11,906 bases of DNA from Ramlibacter sp. GTDB taxonomy: Bacteria > Pseudomonadota > Gammaproteobacteria > Burkholderiales > Burkholderiaceae_C. The translations under genes were made by a program, and so were the position numbers. Under the pieces are notes generated by a model that was given only the letters and a program-made list of their open reading frames with translations, ran no database searches and was not told the DNA's origin. The stretch covers positions 1-11,906 of the forward strand of contig JANXVP010000451.1 of the NCBI GenBank assembly GCA_025351615.1, in the 5' to 3' direction. This document shows, one piece after another, positions 1 to 7,157 of the stretch. Numbering within the stretch: the stretch's first letter is position 1; each line of letters starts with the position of its first letter.

Positions 1-1
1 C

Positions 2-181
2 GCAGGCAGCTTCATCCTGCTCTCGCTCGCGCTCGGCATCCCGGGCAGCCCGATCTTCGTCAGCCCCTGGTGGCTGGCGTTCACCGCCTTCGTCGGCGTC
101 AATCTGCTGCAGAGCGCTCTGACCAGGTGGTGCCTGATGGAGACCATCATGCGCAAGCTGGGCGCCCGTCCTGGCAACTGA
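2..181 (+). CDS. YgaP-like (DUF2892) inner-membrane protein, 3' end only
   Basis: The open frame enters from the left edge and gives 59 residues ending at TGA 179-181. The visible part is hydrophobic: a first membrane segment (FILLSLALGIPG), a short loop (SPWW), a second segment (LAFTAFVGVNLLQSAL), then a basic tail with the pattern CLMETIMRKLG. That layout, including the 'FVGxNLLQSAxT...C.ME.I.RKLG' ending, is typical of the DUF2892/YgaP transmembrane domain, a small two-helix inner-membrane module often found alone or fused to rhodanese domains. Its biochemical role is not well established. The stop lies only 12 bases before the TolC gene, so the two are probably co-transcribed. The start and any upstream rhodanese domain lie outside the window. 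Confidence 0.72.
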   Translation, partial: AGSFILLSLALGIPGSPIFVSPWWLAFTAFVGVNLLQSALTRWCLMETIMRKLGARPGN

Positions 182-193
182 AGGAGCGGCGCC

Positions 194-1606
194 ATGCACC
201 TCGTCTGCCCCTTTTGCTCACTGCGCGAGTTCGGGGCTGCGCTGGCCGCGGTCTGGATTGCGGCGACGTCCGCTCCCGCGGCGGCCACCGACCTGATGCA
301 GGCGTGGCGGGCCGCCCAGGCGCATGACCTGGACTATGCGGCATCCCGCGCCACGCAACAGGGGGGTGAAGCCCGGCGCAGCCAGGCCAGAGCGCTCTGG
401 CGGCCGACGGTACTGCTGACCGGCACGACGGGGCTGGCCGGGAGCGACACTGCGGTCAGCGGCGCTCAGTTCTCGGCGCCGGGCTTCGGCACATCGGGGG
501 GCGTGGGGTTTACGACCTCGGTCAACCGCGGAGCGTTGGGACGGTGGGCACTGGCTGCGAGCCTGCCCCTGGTCAGTCGCGAGCGCGACGCCCAAGGCCG
601 GCAGCTCGCGCTGTCGGCCGACAGCGCCGATCTCGAATGGCAAAGCGCCCAGCAGATGCTGATGCTCAACACGACGCAACGCTACTTCGACGTCGTTCTG
701 GCCGGTGAGTCGCTGCGGGTATTGCGCCGGCAGCAGGTCGCGGTAGGCCGGGCGCTGGCGGAAACGCAGGACCGCTTTCGGCTCGGCGATATACCGGTGA
801 CCGACACCTACGAGGCCGCTGCACGGTCCGAGGCCATTGCCGCTCAGGCCCTCGCGCTCGACACCGATTTGCAGTTGAAGCAGGCCGCTTTCGGCGACGC
901 CACAGGCATGCAGTCGGCTCCCGAGCAATTCCGGTCGCCGGCTCCAGATGCAAGGCCGGCCGACGCGCAAACCATTGAGTTCTGGTTATCCGAAGCGTCG
1001 GCTCGCAACCCGTTGCTGCGGATGCAGATTGCAGCGGTGGAGTCGGCAAGACAGGAGGCCGCCAAGTCCAGCGCGGCCCTCTCGCCGAGCGTCGATCTGG
1101 TCGCACAGGTCGGCGGTGAGCGTCTGGGCGGCAGGGGGGACTTCGGCAGCGCCAGCAACAGCTCCGCCAACCGGATGGTCGGCGTGCAACTCTCGGTGCC
1201 GCTCTATACCGGCGGCATGCGCAGCGCGCGCCAGCAAGAGGCCCTGAGCGGGATCGAAAAGGCCCAGGCTCAAGCCGACCGCACCGGCCAGCAGATTGCG
1301 CAGCAGACCCGCGCCGCCTGGCTGGGGCTGACGGTCGGGGCCGCTCGAATCAATGCGCTGTCGCAGGCGCTGGCGTCGAGCGGGATGCGCCTGGAGGCCA
1401 CGCGCCTGGGCCGCGAGGTCGGCGACCGCACTACGCTGGACCTGCTCAATGCCGAGAACGATGCCGCCAGCGCCGAGCTGACGCTGTTGCAGGCCCGAAT
1501 CGAGCTGCTCATGAATCGCCTGCGACTGGCCGCGGTGGCAGGCCGGCTCGACGAAGGATGGCTGCAGTCCGTCAACGCTTCATTGCAAGCGCCGGGCGGC
1601 CGCTGA
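194..1606 (+). CDS. TolC-family outer-membrane channel protein
   Basis: The 470-residue product fits the TolC/OprM-type outer-membrane efflux family, trimeric channels that serve type I secretion or tripartite efflux. The start ATG has AAGGAG (181-186) at good spacing. Residues 1-31 form a signal peptide with a probable cleavage after the AAA run before TDLMQ. Two internally homologous halves follow (about 35-240 and 260-455). Each carries a strand region (LPLVSRERDAQGRQ; VQLSVPLYTGG) followed by long Ala/Gln-rich helices such as RQQVAVGRALAETQDRFRLG and LLNAENDAASAELTLLQAR. The R-x-x-LGD and GDRTTLDLLNAEND motifs are the usual equatorial/helix signatures. No periplasmic adaptor or pump gene is present in the window, so the transported substrate is unknown; the partner may be upstream. 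No N-terminal lipobox is seen, so it resembles TolC more than lipidated OprM. Confidence 0.93.
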   Translation: MHLVCPFCSLREFGAALAAVWIAATSAPAAATDLMQAWRAAQAHDLDYAASRATQQGGEARRSQARALWRPTVLLTGTTGLAGSDTAVSGAQFSAPGFGTSGGVGFTTSVNRGALGRWALAASLPLVSRERDAQGRQLALSADSADLEWQSAQQMLMLNTTQRYFDVVLAGESLRVLRRQQVAVGRALAETQDRFRLGDIPVTDTYEAAARSEAIAAQALALDTDLQLKQAAFGDATGMQSAPEQFRSPAPDARPADAQTIEFWLSEASARNPLLRMQIAAVESARQEAAKSSAALSPSVDLVAQVGGERLGGRGDFGSASNSSANRMVGVQLSVPLYTGGMRSARQQEALSGIEKAQAQADRTGQQIAQQTRAAWLGLTVGAARINALSQALASSGMRLEATRLGREVGDRTTLDLLNAENDAASAELTLLQARIELLMNRLRLAAVAGRLDEGWLQSVNASLQAPGGR

Positions 1607-1877
1607 GTCCTGCCTCGTCCAATCCCTGGGGAGTGTCCAGATCCATCGGCCCGGACCAGGTTGAGGTTGGTGTCCGGGCTGATCGCCACGGCGGCTCGCT
1701 GATACCACGATCGCCGTCTCGCGCCGCCATGTGCTGAAATACCCGAGGATAAACTGGCGGCCAGTGCCTGGTATGCGTCGCACTGGGTCCTGGCGGCCGC
1801 ATGTCTGGTGCCCGGATTCAAATTGGCACACTGAGCTCAAGCCGCTGCTGCTGCAGGACCCCCCTTCCGCCGATCCC
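1607..1877. other. Intergenic region between the TolC and UbiX genes
   Basis: This 271-base stretch has no convincing gene. Besides the stem-loop at 1649-1679 it holds a 7-base inverted repeat (CCAGTGC 1761-1767 with GCACTGG 1780-1786, 12-base loop) and a 9-base direct repeat CTGGCGGCC (1754-1762 and 1790-1798) enclosing it. No clear sigma-70 promoter could be picked out. Frames running through it in both directions lack recognisable protein motifs. The UbiX promoter presumably lies here. Confidence 0.5.
1649..1679 (+). terminator. Stem-loop downstream of the TolC gene, possible terminator
   Basis: GCCCGGAC (1649-1656) pairs perfectly with GTCCGGGC (1672-1679) across a 15-base loop, and CA/TG pairs could lengthen the stem past a small bulge. 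It starts 43 bases after the TolC stop. No run of T follows, so intrinsic termination is doubtful. It may instead be an mRNA 3'-end or attenuation structure. Confidence 0.32.
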
Positions 1878-2495
1878 ATGTCAGGACATCACGTGCCCGC
1901 TTCAACCAGCTCCGCCGGACCGGCCGTGCCAAAACGGCTGATCATCGGCATCAGTGGCGCCTCCGGCGCGATCTACGGGATCCGCATCCTGCAGGCGCTG
2001 CACGGGTCGCCGATCGAGACCCATCTCGTGATGACCGAGTCGGCGCGCGTCACCCTGGCTGCCGAAGTCGAGATGACTGCGCAAGAGGTTGAAGCCCTTG
2101 CCGCCGAAGTTCACAACGTGCGCAATGTCGGAGCCAGCATTGCTTCCGGCTCGTTCAAGACGATGGGCATGATCGTCGCGCCCTGCTCGGTCCGCTCGCT
2201 TTCCGAAATCGCGTGGGGCATGACCAGCAGCTTGCTGACCCGGGCCGCCGACGTCGCGCTCAAGGAGCGTCGGCGCGTGGTGTTGATGTTGCGTGAAACG
2301 CCGCTGCACATCGGGCACCTGCGGTCCATGCTGCAGGCTGCTGAAAGCGGCGCAATCATCATGCCGCCGGTGCCGGCGTTCTATGCAAATCCGAAGTCGC
2401 TCGATGAAATGGTCGACCACACGGTGGGGCGCTGCCTGGACCTGTTCGACATCGACACCCATCTCGTCAACCGCTGGAACGGCCTTGGAAAATGA
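1878..2495 (+). CDS. ubiX: UbiX-family flavin prenyltransferase
   Basis: This enzyme joins dimethylallyl phosphate to reduced FMN to make prenylated FMN, the cofactor of UbiD-family (de)carboxylases in ubiquinone synthesis or aromatic-acid metabolism. The 205 residues match the family length. The FMN-binding GISGASGAIYG (24-34) opens the Rossmann-like fold. APCSVRSLSEIAWG (101-114) and TRAADVALKERR (121-132) follow, then RETPL (139-143), PPVPAFY (163-169) and a C-terminal HTVGRCLD. R122, K129, R139, E140, Y169, R185 and W200 fall at the positions described for Pseudomonas UbiX, so the enzyme should be active. ATG 1878 has no ribosome site. GTG 1893 has AGGA (1883-1886) six bases upstream and may be the true start (200 aa). 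No ubiD-like gene is in the window; the partner decarboxylase is elsewhere. Confidence 0.93.
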   Translation: MSGHHVPASTSSAGPAVPKRLIIGISGASGAIYGIRILQALHGSPIETHLVMTESARVTLAAEVEMTAQEVEALAAEVHNVRNVGASIASGSFKTMGMIVAPCSVRSLSEIAWGMTSSLLTRAADVALKERRRVVLMLRETPLHIGHLRSMLQAAESGAIIMPPVPAFYANPKSLDEMVDHTVGRCLDLFDIDTHLVNRWNGLGK

Positions 2496-2503
2496 CCCTG
2501 CGG

Positions 2504-2519
2504 CGGCCCCCGCGGGCCG
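2504..2519 (+). terminator. GC-rich hairpin after UbiX, possible terminator
   Basis: CGGCCC (2504-2509) and GGGCCG (2514-2519) form a 6-pair stem with a 4-base loop, 8 bases after the UbiX stop and in the gap between two convergent genes. A second short hairpin, CTGGG (2560-2564) with CCCAG (2570-2574), lies further on. Neither has a T-run, so the call rests on position and stem only. Confidence 0.33.
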
Positions 2520-2615
2520 GGTTCTGACGCTGCGTGGCATCGAAGAACTGGCGCGGGGTCTGGGTATGCCCCAGCCACGCCTGAACGAAGTGTTTGTTCC
2601 GTTGCGGTCAGCCCC

Positions 2616-3530
2616 CTATCCCGCACGGCCTCCCAATCCGCGTGCCCGGTAGAGCCGGCCGTCCTGGCTGCTGACGTAAAGCTCGTCGAGCGCAGCGCCA
2701 CCGAAAGCGCAGCGCACAGGGGCATCGCCGGGGAAGGCGTGGGTCTCCAGCAGGCGCCCCGAAGCAGCAAACAGGGAGATCATTGGACCGGGCCCGGCAT
2801 CGCGGCTGCCACCGCACGCAATGACGCAGCCCTTCTCCCCAAGGCACAAGCCTTCGATGCCCCGGTGTGGACCCCGGGAATCGCGGCCGAAGGTCTGAAG
2901 CACCTGATACGGCCCAACCGTGCCGTCCATGCGCACCGGGTAAGCGCGCAGTTCCCGCACCGGTGTGCGTTCGGTGTCGCCCTCGGAGACGTACAGCGTC
3001 CGCTCGTCGGCCGACAGCAGGACGGCCCTGGGCACGGTGGTGTCGAACGTGATGCGCCTGATCTGCCAGGCCCGGCGGTCGTCTCGTTCCAGCCGAAGCA
3101 CCGATGCGTGGTCGAGCGGCGGAAAGACCTGGGGCCCGAATGCATGGACGCCATGGTGGGGGTCCGAAAACCAGACGCGCTCGCGGCTGTCGACAACGAG
3201 GTCGCACGGATGGTTGTGCACGGCCCCGGCAATCCGCAGGCCCGTCACCGTGGCCCTGCCGTCCGCCAGATACTGGATGACGCGGCGCCCGCCTTCCTGC
3301 GCGGCAAACACCGATCCGTCCCGTGCAACGGCCAGGCCGTTGACACGGCCGGTGTACTTGCGCCAGTCGCTGGTGACTCCGGTCACAGGATCGAAGCGTT
3401 TGACCAGCATCGCTTCCGGCACGCTGAACAGCACCGCTTGCCCGTCCCAGGCAACGCCGCCCATGCTGCCCGGGAAAGGCCCGGCGACGGGCTCGAAAAT
3501 CCAGTCCCGGCCCGTTGCTGAATTCACCAT
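2616..3530 (-). CDS. SMP-30/gluconolactonase-like beta-propeller, divergent metal site
   Basis: A 304-residue protein of the SMP-30/gluconolactonase/LRE six-bladed beta-propeller family; repeated 'DG.v...' blade motifs run throughout (GVAWDG, VARDGSVFAAQEGG, DSRERVWFSD, SADERTLYVSEGD, SSQDGRLYRA). It has no signal peptide, so it is probably cytoplasmic. In canonical members the metal is held by Glu, Asn, Asn and Asp. Judged by eye, those positions are M23 (SMGGVAW for GEGPVW), C109 (NHPCDL for NSPNDI), R168 (VPRAVLLSADE for YPNGLAFSPDE) and E226 (GIEGL for GVADG). It is therefore unlikely to be an ordinary metal-dependent lactonase; it may use another substrate or be non-catalytic. The ATG (3530) overlaps the stop of the upstream paralogue by 7 bases (ATGGTGA), indicating translational coupling. 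The reading frame stays open upstream through the paralogue, but the homology begins at this ATG. Confidence 0.86.
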   Translation of the reverse strand: MVNSATGRDWIFEPVAGPFPGSMGGVAWDGQAVLFSVPEAMLVKRFDPVTGVTSDWRKYTGRVNGLAVARDGSVFAAQEGGRRVIQYLADGRATVTGLRIAGAVHNHPCDLVVDSRERVWFSDPHHGVHAFGPQVFPPLDHASVLRLERDDRRAWQIRRITFDTTVPRAVLLSADERTLYVSEGDTERTPVRELRAYPVRMDGTVGPYQVLQTFGRDSRGPHRGIEGLCLGEKGCVIACGGSRDAGPGPMISLFAASGRLLETHAFPGDAPVRCAFGGAALDELYVSSQDGRLYRARGLGGRAG

Positions 3531-4417
3531 GGCGCCACTCCCGGAATCTTCAGCCGGGTTCGCAAGAGCTGCTGGAAGGTCGTGATGTAAAGCGATTGCA
3601 TGTCGTCGTCGCCCCATGCCATGTTGGTGCAGTGGCCCGGGATCCGCAGCCGGCCCAGCAGGCGTCCGTCGGCGCCGACGATGTGAACGCCGCCTGGCCC
3701 GGTGCAATACACGTTGCCCTCCACGTCCACCTTCATGCCATCGGCGACCCCCGCCTCCGCGCCCTCCAGCTTGTGGAATAGCCGGCCCGGGCCGACGGTG
3801 CCGTCGCTGTTCACGTCGAACACCCGGATCAGGCCCTGCATGGTGTCGTTGACATAAAGCTGCTTCTCGTCGGGCGAGAACGCCAGCCCGTTGGGATACG
3901 CACAGTCGGCGATCGCCAGCGTCACTGCTGTGCCGTCGGGTGACAGGCGATAAACGCCCTGCACATCCAGGTAACGTTGCACATCCTCGGCGACCATGCC
4001 GGGGATGACCAGGCCTCCGGCCGAATCGGTCCACCAGGTGGAGCCGTCGGATTTCACGACGATGTCGTTCGGGCTGTTGAATTTCTTGCCATCGTAGTGC
4101 TCGGCAATCGTCTTGATCACGCCGTCGTGCTCGAAGCGCCAGATGCTGCGGCTGCACCAGCCCGCGACCACCAGCCGTCCCTCCCGGTCGAAGGTCATGC
4201 CGTTGGCGTGCCTTGACGGCCGAAGCACCACCTCCCGCCCGACGCCGGGCGTCCAGCGCCAGATCGTGTTGCCGATGATGTCCACCCAGTACATCACCTT
4301 CTTGCGGCGGTCCCACACCGGGCCCTCCCCGAAACTCATGCCCTGGGCGATGCTGTCCAGCGGCAGCTGCCGGTCAGCCACCCGGTCGAAACCCTCCGCG
4401 CGCAGGTCAGTATCCAT
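3524..4417 (-). CDS. SMP-30/gluconolactonase family lactonase
   Basis: A 297-residue cytoplasmic beta-propeller of the SMP-30/gluconolactonase family, enzymes that open sugar or other lactones with a divalent metal. All four canonical metal ligands are present: E31 in FGEGPVWD, N117 in FNSPNDIVV, N176 in YPNGLAFSPDE and D226 in GVADGMKVD. It should therefore be catalytically competent. Blade motifs such as LYVNDT, GNVYCTGPGGVHI and NMAWGDDD follow in the usual order. ATG 4417 was chosen because GGAAGGA lies just upstream and the family homology begins there; upstream ATGs (4441, 4480) sit inside the preceding gene. The start overlaps the 3' end of the ThDP enzyme gene by 11 bases, and its stop overlaps the next gene. 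It is thus the middle gene of a coupled three-gene operon and probably hydrolyses a lactone in the same pathway. Confidence 0.93.
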   Translation of the reverse strand: MDTDLRAEGFDRVADRQLPLDSIAQGMSFGEGPVWDRRKKVMYWVDIIGNTIWRWTPGVGREVVLRPSRHANGMTFDREGRLVVAGWCSRSIWRFEHDGVIKTIAEHYDGKKFNSPNDIVVKSDGSTWWTDSAGGLVIPGMVAEDVQRYLDVQGVYRLSPDGTAVTLAIADCAYPNGLAFSPDEKQLYVNDTMQGLIRVFDVNSDGTVGPGRLFHKLEGAEAGVADGMKVDVEGNVYCTGPGGVHIVGADGRLLGRLRIPGHCTNMAWGDDDMQSLYITTFQQLLRTRLKIPGVAPW

Positions 4418-6107
4418 GACGTCCTTCCGGTGTCCAGCCATGGGGCGCGAACGCCGCCACATCGCTGACCACATCCACAACCACCGGCTTGTTCAGCGCC
4501 AGCGCACGGGTCAGCGCCTCTTTCAGTTGCCCGGGGTGTTCCACACGAATCCCTTCGCATCCCAGCGACCGCGCCACAGCGGCGAAGTCGATCTTCTCGA
4601 ACCGCCACAGGTCTTCGGTGCGCGCGTCCGCGGCGCCGCCGGCCGGATACACCTTGTCCCACAGCGGAATTTCCTGGTTCAGCGCGCTGTTGTTGTTGAC
4701 CACCACGACCAGGTTGATGCCGAAGCGGGCAGCCGTCTCCAGCTCCCCCACGTGGTAGTAAAACGCGCCATCGCCGGTGAAACAGACCACCGCACGGTCT
4801 GGAAAGGCGCACTTGACACCCATTGCGCCCGGAAAACCCCAGCCCATCGAGCCGGCCGCACGGATGTGGCGTTGCTCCGGCTTGTCAAGCTCCACCATCG
4901 CCGCGCACCACATGCCCGAATGGCCGGTGTCCGACACCAGGATGCCGCCCGCGGGCAGGACCTCCGTGATTTCCTGGCACAGGCGCTCGGGCCGGATGGG
5001 GACGGCATCGGACTTGAGCCACGCGTCGAATGCATGGCGCCAGTTCGCGACCAGTGCCGCGGTCCGTTCGGTCCAGGCAGTGCGCCCGGGAGGCGCGGCA
5101 GCCGGCGCTGCTGCGATCAGCGCCGCAAGCGTCGCTTGGGCATCGCCCGCCAGCGAGACGGCGTTCGGATAGTTTCGGCCCAGTTCCTGGGCATCGATGT
5201 CGAGCTGGATCACGCTTGTGCCTTTGCGGGGCACCTTCCAGTCGACCGTGACCTGGCCACCGGTATGGCTTCCGATGAAGAACACCAGGTCGGCCTCGCA
5301 CACTGCCCGGTTGGCGCACTCGCGCGAATACGAGCCCACCACGCCCACCGACAGCGGGTGGCGTTCATTGATGGTGCCCTTGGCGTTGAGCGACGTCGCA
5401 ACCGGAATCTGCAGCCGCTCGGCAAGCGCCACCACTTGCGCCTGGGCCGACGACGACACGACGCCTCCGCCGGCGACGATGATCGGACGCTGAGCGCTCA
5501 TCAGCATCGCCATGGCCTGGGCGATCGAGGTCGCGTCCGCGACCGGACGGAAAGGCGGGACCCGGCCGAAGCGTGGCTCGGGGATCATGTCGAGGTCGGC
5601 CTTGGCATAGGACGAGTTGCCATGCGGCCCCCGGATCTGCAGGTGCACTGGGCCTGGAGCGCCGGTGGTGCACGCGCGGAAAGCCTGTCGCAACAGGTCC
5701 GGCAGGCGGCTGACGTCGTCGACCCGCACATTGAACTTGGTCACCGCGTCGAATTGCGAGAGGTCTTGCACTTCCTGGTACGCATTGCGGTACTGCGCAT
5801 GAACCGGGGGGCCACCGCTGATCGCGATCACCGGCGAGCCGGCCATGCAGGCGTCGCGCAGGCCGGCCGCGAGATTCGAAGCGCCGATCTGCTGCGCCAT
5901 GCAGATGCCGGGCTTGCCGCTGGCACGCGCATAGCCGTCGGCCATGTAGGCAGCGGACTTTTCCCCGTGCGTCATGATGCGGCGGATCGGCAGCTTCTCC
6001 ATCTCCGCGATGCCTCCCAACATGATGGCCGGGATATAGAAAATGTGGGACACCCCGTAGCTGTCGAGCATTTGGGCAAACAGGCGTGATCCGGTCATTT
6101 CAGGCAT
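4407..6107 (-). CDS. Thiamine-diphosphate-dependent enzyme (acetolactate synthase/benzoylformate decarboxylase-like)
   Basis: A 566-residue member of the acetolactate synthase/2-keto-acid decarboxylase superfamily, with the full three-domain plan. The N-terminal pyrimidine domain carries the conserved cofactor-activating Glu in THGEKSAAYMADGYARASG (E49) and the QEVQDLSQFDAVTKF segment. The central domain begins about 190 (RPIIVAGGGV). The C-terminal pyrophosphate domain carries the Mg/ThDP motif GDG (445-447) with NNN at 471-473. The usual GPG(A)TN loop reads QIGASN (73-78). No small regulatory subunit (ilvN) accompanies it, and it sits with lactonases, so a catabolic lyase, decarboxylase or carboligase is more likely than valine/isoleucine synthesis. 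The substrate cannot be told from sequence. ATG 6107 is preferred over 6122 because GGAG lies five bases before it. It is first gene of an overlapping operon with two SMP-30 genes and is divergent from the LysR regulator. Confidence 0.9.
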   Translation of the reverse strand: MPEMTGSRLFAQMLDSYGVSHIFYIPAIMLGGIAEMEKLPIRRIMTHGEKSAAYMADGYARASGKPGICMAQQIGASNLAAGLRDACMAGSPVIAISGGPPVHAQYRNAYQEVQDLSQFDAVTKFNVRVDDVSRLPDLLRQAFRACTTGAPGPVHLQIRGPHGNSSYAKADLDMIPEPRFGRVPPFRPVADATSIAQAMAMLMSAQRPIIVAGGGVVSSSAQAQVVALAERLQIPVATSLNAKGTINERHPLSVGVVGSYSRECANRAVCEADLVFFIGSHTGGQVTVDWKVPRKGTSVIQLDIDAQELGRNYPNAVSLAGDAQATLAALIAAAPAAAPPGRTAWTERTAALVANWRHAFDAWLKSDAVPIRPERLCQEITEVLPAGGILVSDTGHSGMWCAAMVELDKPEQRHIRAAGSMGWGFPGAMGVKCAFPDRAVVCFTGDGAFYYHVGELETAARFGINLVVVVNNNSALNQEIPLWDKVYPAGGAADARTEDLWRFEKIDFAAVARSLGCEGIRVEHPGQLKEALTRALALNKPVVVDVVSDVAAFAPHGWTPEGRHGY

Positions 6108-6150
6108 CGCTACTCCAGTCATGGCGCCGCCGATCGTAGGGGACGCAACC

Positions 6151-6167
6151 GATTCCGGAAAGGAATC
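6151..6167. promoter_or_regulatory. LysR-type T-N11-A dyad between the ThDP gene and its divergent regulator
   Basis: GATTCC (6151-6156) and GGAATC (6162-6167) form a perfect 6-base inverted repeat with a GGAAA spacer. It contains T6153-N11-A6165, the classic LysR-family box. It lies in the 101-base region between divergent starts at 6107 and 6209, where such regulators normally bind. A second, weaker dyad CTTTTC (6167-6172) / GAAAAG (6188-6193) adjoins it. Confidence 0.55.
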
Positions 6168-6194
6168 TTTTCTTATCGGTCGAGGCCGAAAAGT

Positions 6195-6200
6195 TATAGT
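6195..6200 (+). promoter_or_regulatory. Possible -10 element of the regulator gene (near-leaderless mRNA)
   Basis: TATAGT (6195-6200) is the best -10-like hexamer before the regulator; no good -35 is visible. It ends eight bases before the ATG, and no Shine-Dalgarno sequence precedes that ATG. Together these suggest a leaderless or nearly leaderless transcript. On the other strand the same bases read TATAAC, so they could also serve the ThDP operon. Confidence 0.3.
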
Positions 6201-6208
6201 CTGGTCCC

Positions 6209-7147
6209 ATGACCTTGCAGCAATTGCGCTACCTGTGCGGCGTGGTGGACGCGGACCTCAGCATCTCGCGCGCTGCACGCATCCTGCACACCTCCCAGCC
6301 CGGCATCAGCAAGCAGATCCAGTTGCTGGAACGCGAGATGGGCGTCGATCTGTTGATCCGGCAAGGCAACCGGATCGCGGGCCTGTCCGATGCTGGCCGC
6401 GAGGTGCATGCGGTGGCGCGCCGCATGCTGCTCGACGCGGAGCACCTCAAGCGGATTGGCGACGAACACCTGCACTTGGCCAAAGGCGGCCTGGTCGTGG
6501 CAACGACGCACATTCAGGCCCGGTACATGCTGCGTGAAGTGATCCGGCGGTTCACGGGACAATATCCCGACGTGCGGCTCGTCCTGCGCCAGGGCAGCCC
6601 CGAGCAGATCGCCGACTGGGTCGTTTCAGGCGAAGCCGACATCGGAATCGCGGGCCGGCCGCCCCGGACTGTGCCCGAACTTGTGCTCCTGCCCGGCAAG
6701 GCAATCGACCGCTGCGTGATCGCGGTGCGCGACCACCCGCTGTTGAAGTCACGCGCCAGGCTCACGCTTCAGGCGATTGCCGCGTATCCCATCATCACGC
6801 TCGACGCCAGTTTCGCGGGCGGGTGGGCGGTTCGCAACGCGTTTCAGGCCGCCGGCATCACGCCCAACATTGTCTTGAGCGCGATCGACGTGGATGTGAT
6901 CAAGACTTATGCGGAAATGGGACTTGGAGTGGCCATCGTTCCTTCGGTCGCCTTCGAACCGGCGCGTGATAAAAAACTCGGAATGCGCGCGGCCGGGGCA
7001 CTGTTCGCGCCGACCGTGACCCAGATCGAATTGCGTCGCGGGAACTACCTGCGCAGCTACATGGTCGACTTCATCGGCATGGTGCAGCCGGCCTGGAACC
7101 GCGCCGCGATCGAAAACGCCTTGCGCTCGGGCGGGGTCGAACCATAA
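6209..7147 (+). CDS. CysB-type LysR-family transcriptional regulator
   Basis: A 312-residue LysR regulator of the CysB/Cbl subgroup. The start MTLQQLRYLCGVVDADLSIS and the helix-turn-helix TSQPGISKQIQLLERE (28-43) align with CysB without gaps from residue 1. The CysB-specific TTHxQARY (99-106), RQGSPEQIADWV, DADVIKTYxxMGLGVAI-like and LRSYMxDFI segments are all present. CysB itself controls sulfur assimilation and binds sulfate/acetylserine. Here the residues matching CysB T102, T149, W166 and T202 are I102, G149, I166 and A203, so the effector is probably not sulfate but a pathway metabolite. It is divergent from the ThDP/SMP-30 operon and 110 bases upstream of the Bug-receptor/cupin operon, with a T-N11-A dyad in each flank. 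It is the likely regulator of both. Confidence 0.93.
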   Translation: MTLQQLRYLCGVVDADLSISRAARILHTSQPGISKQIQLLEREMGVDLLIRQGNRIAGLSDAGREVHAVARRMLLDAEHLKRIGDEHLHLAKGGLVVATTHIQARYMLREVIRRFTGQYPDVRLVLRQGSPEQIADWVVSGEADIGIAGRPPRTVPELVLLPGKAIDRCVIAVRDHPLLKSRARLTLQAIAAYPIITLDASFAGGWAVRNAFQAAGITPNIVLSAIDVDVIKTYAEMGLGVAIVPSVAFEPARDKKLGMRAAGALFAPTVTQIELRRGNYLRSYMVDFIGMVQPAWNRAAIENALRSGGVEP

Positions 7148-7157
7148 GCTGCTGGCA

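Noticed and set aside
1270..1821. 183-codon - strand frame over the TolC 3' end and the following gap
   Set aside because: Most of it is antisense to TolC, the composition is Ser/Arg/Ala-rich, and no motif was found in the part that lies in the gap.
2492..2652. Open + strand frame after UbiX with 'RGIEELARGLGMPQPRLNEVF'
   Set aside because: It has no recognised family, begins inside UbiX in another frame, and overlaps the end of the SMP-30 gene; no ribosome site or own start is visible.
3531..4316. Upstream half of a 566-codon - strand frame, as an N-terminal extension of the second SMP-30 protein
   Set aside because: It overlaps the first lactonase in another frame and reads as Arg/Gly-rich low-complexity sequence; SMP-30 homology begins at ATG 3530.
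4113..6089. 658-codon open frame on the + strand opposite the ThDP enzyme and lactonase genes
   Set aside because: It runs antisense to two well-recognised genes, is rich in His, Arg and Ala without any family motif, and is the expected by-product of high GC third positions.
4407..6107. Assignment of the ThDP enzyme as sulfoacetaldehyde acetyltransferase because a CysB-like regulator is adjacent
   Set aside because: The regulator's sulfate-contact residues are changed, no sulfonate-uptake or phosphotransacetylase gene is present, and the enzyme sequence shows no clear family-specific match.
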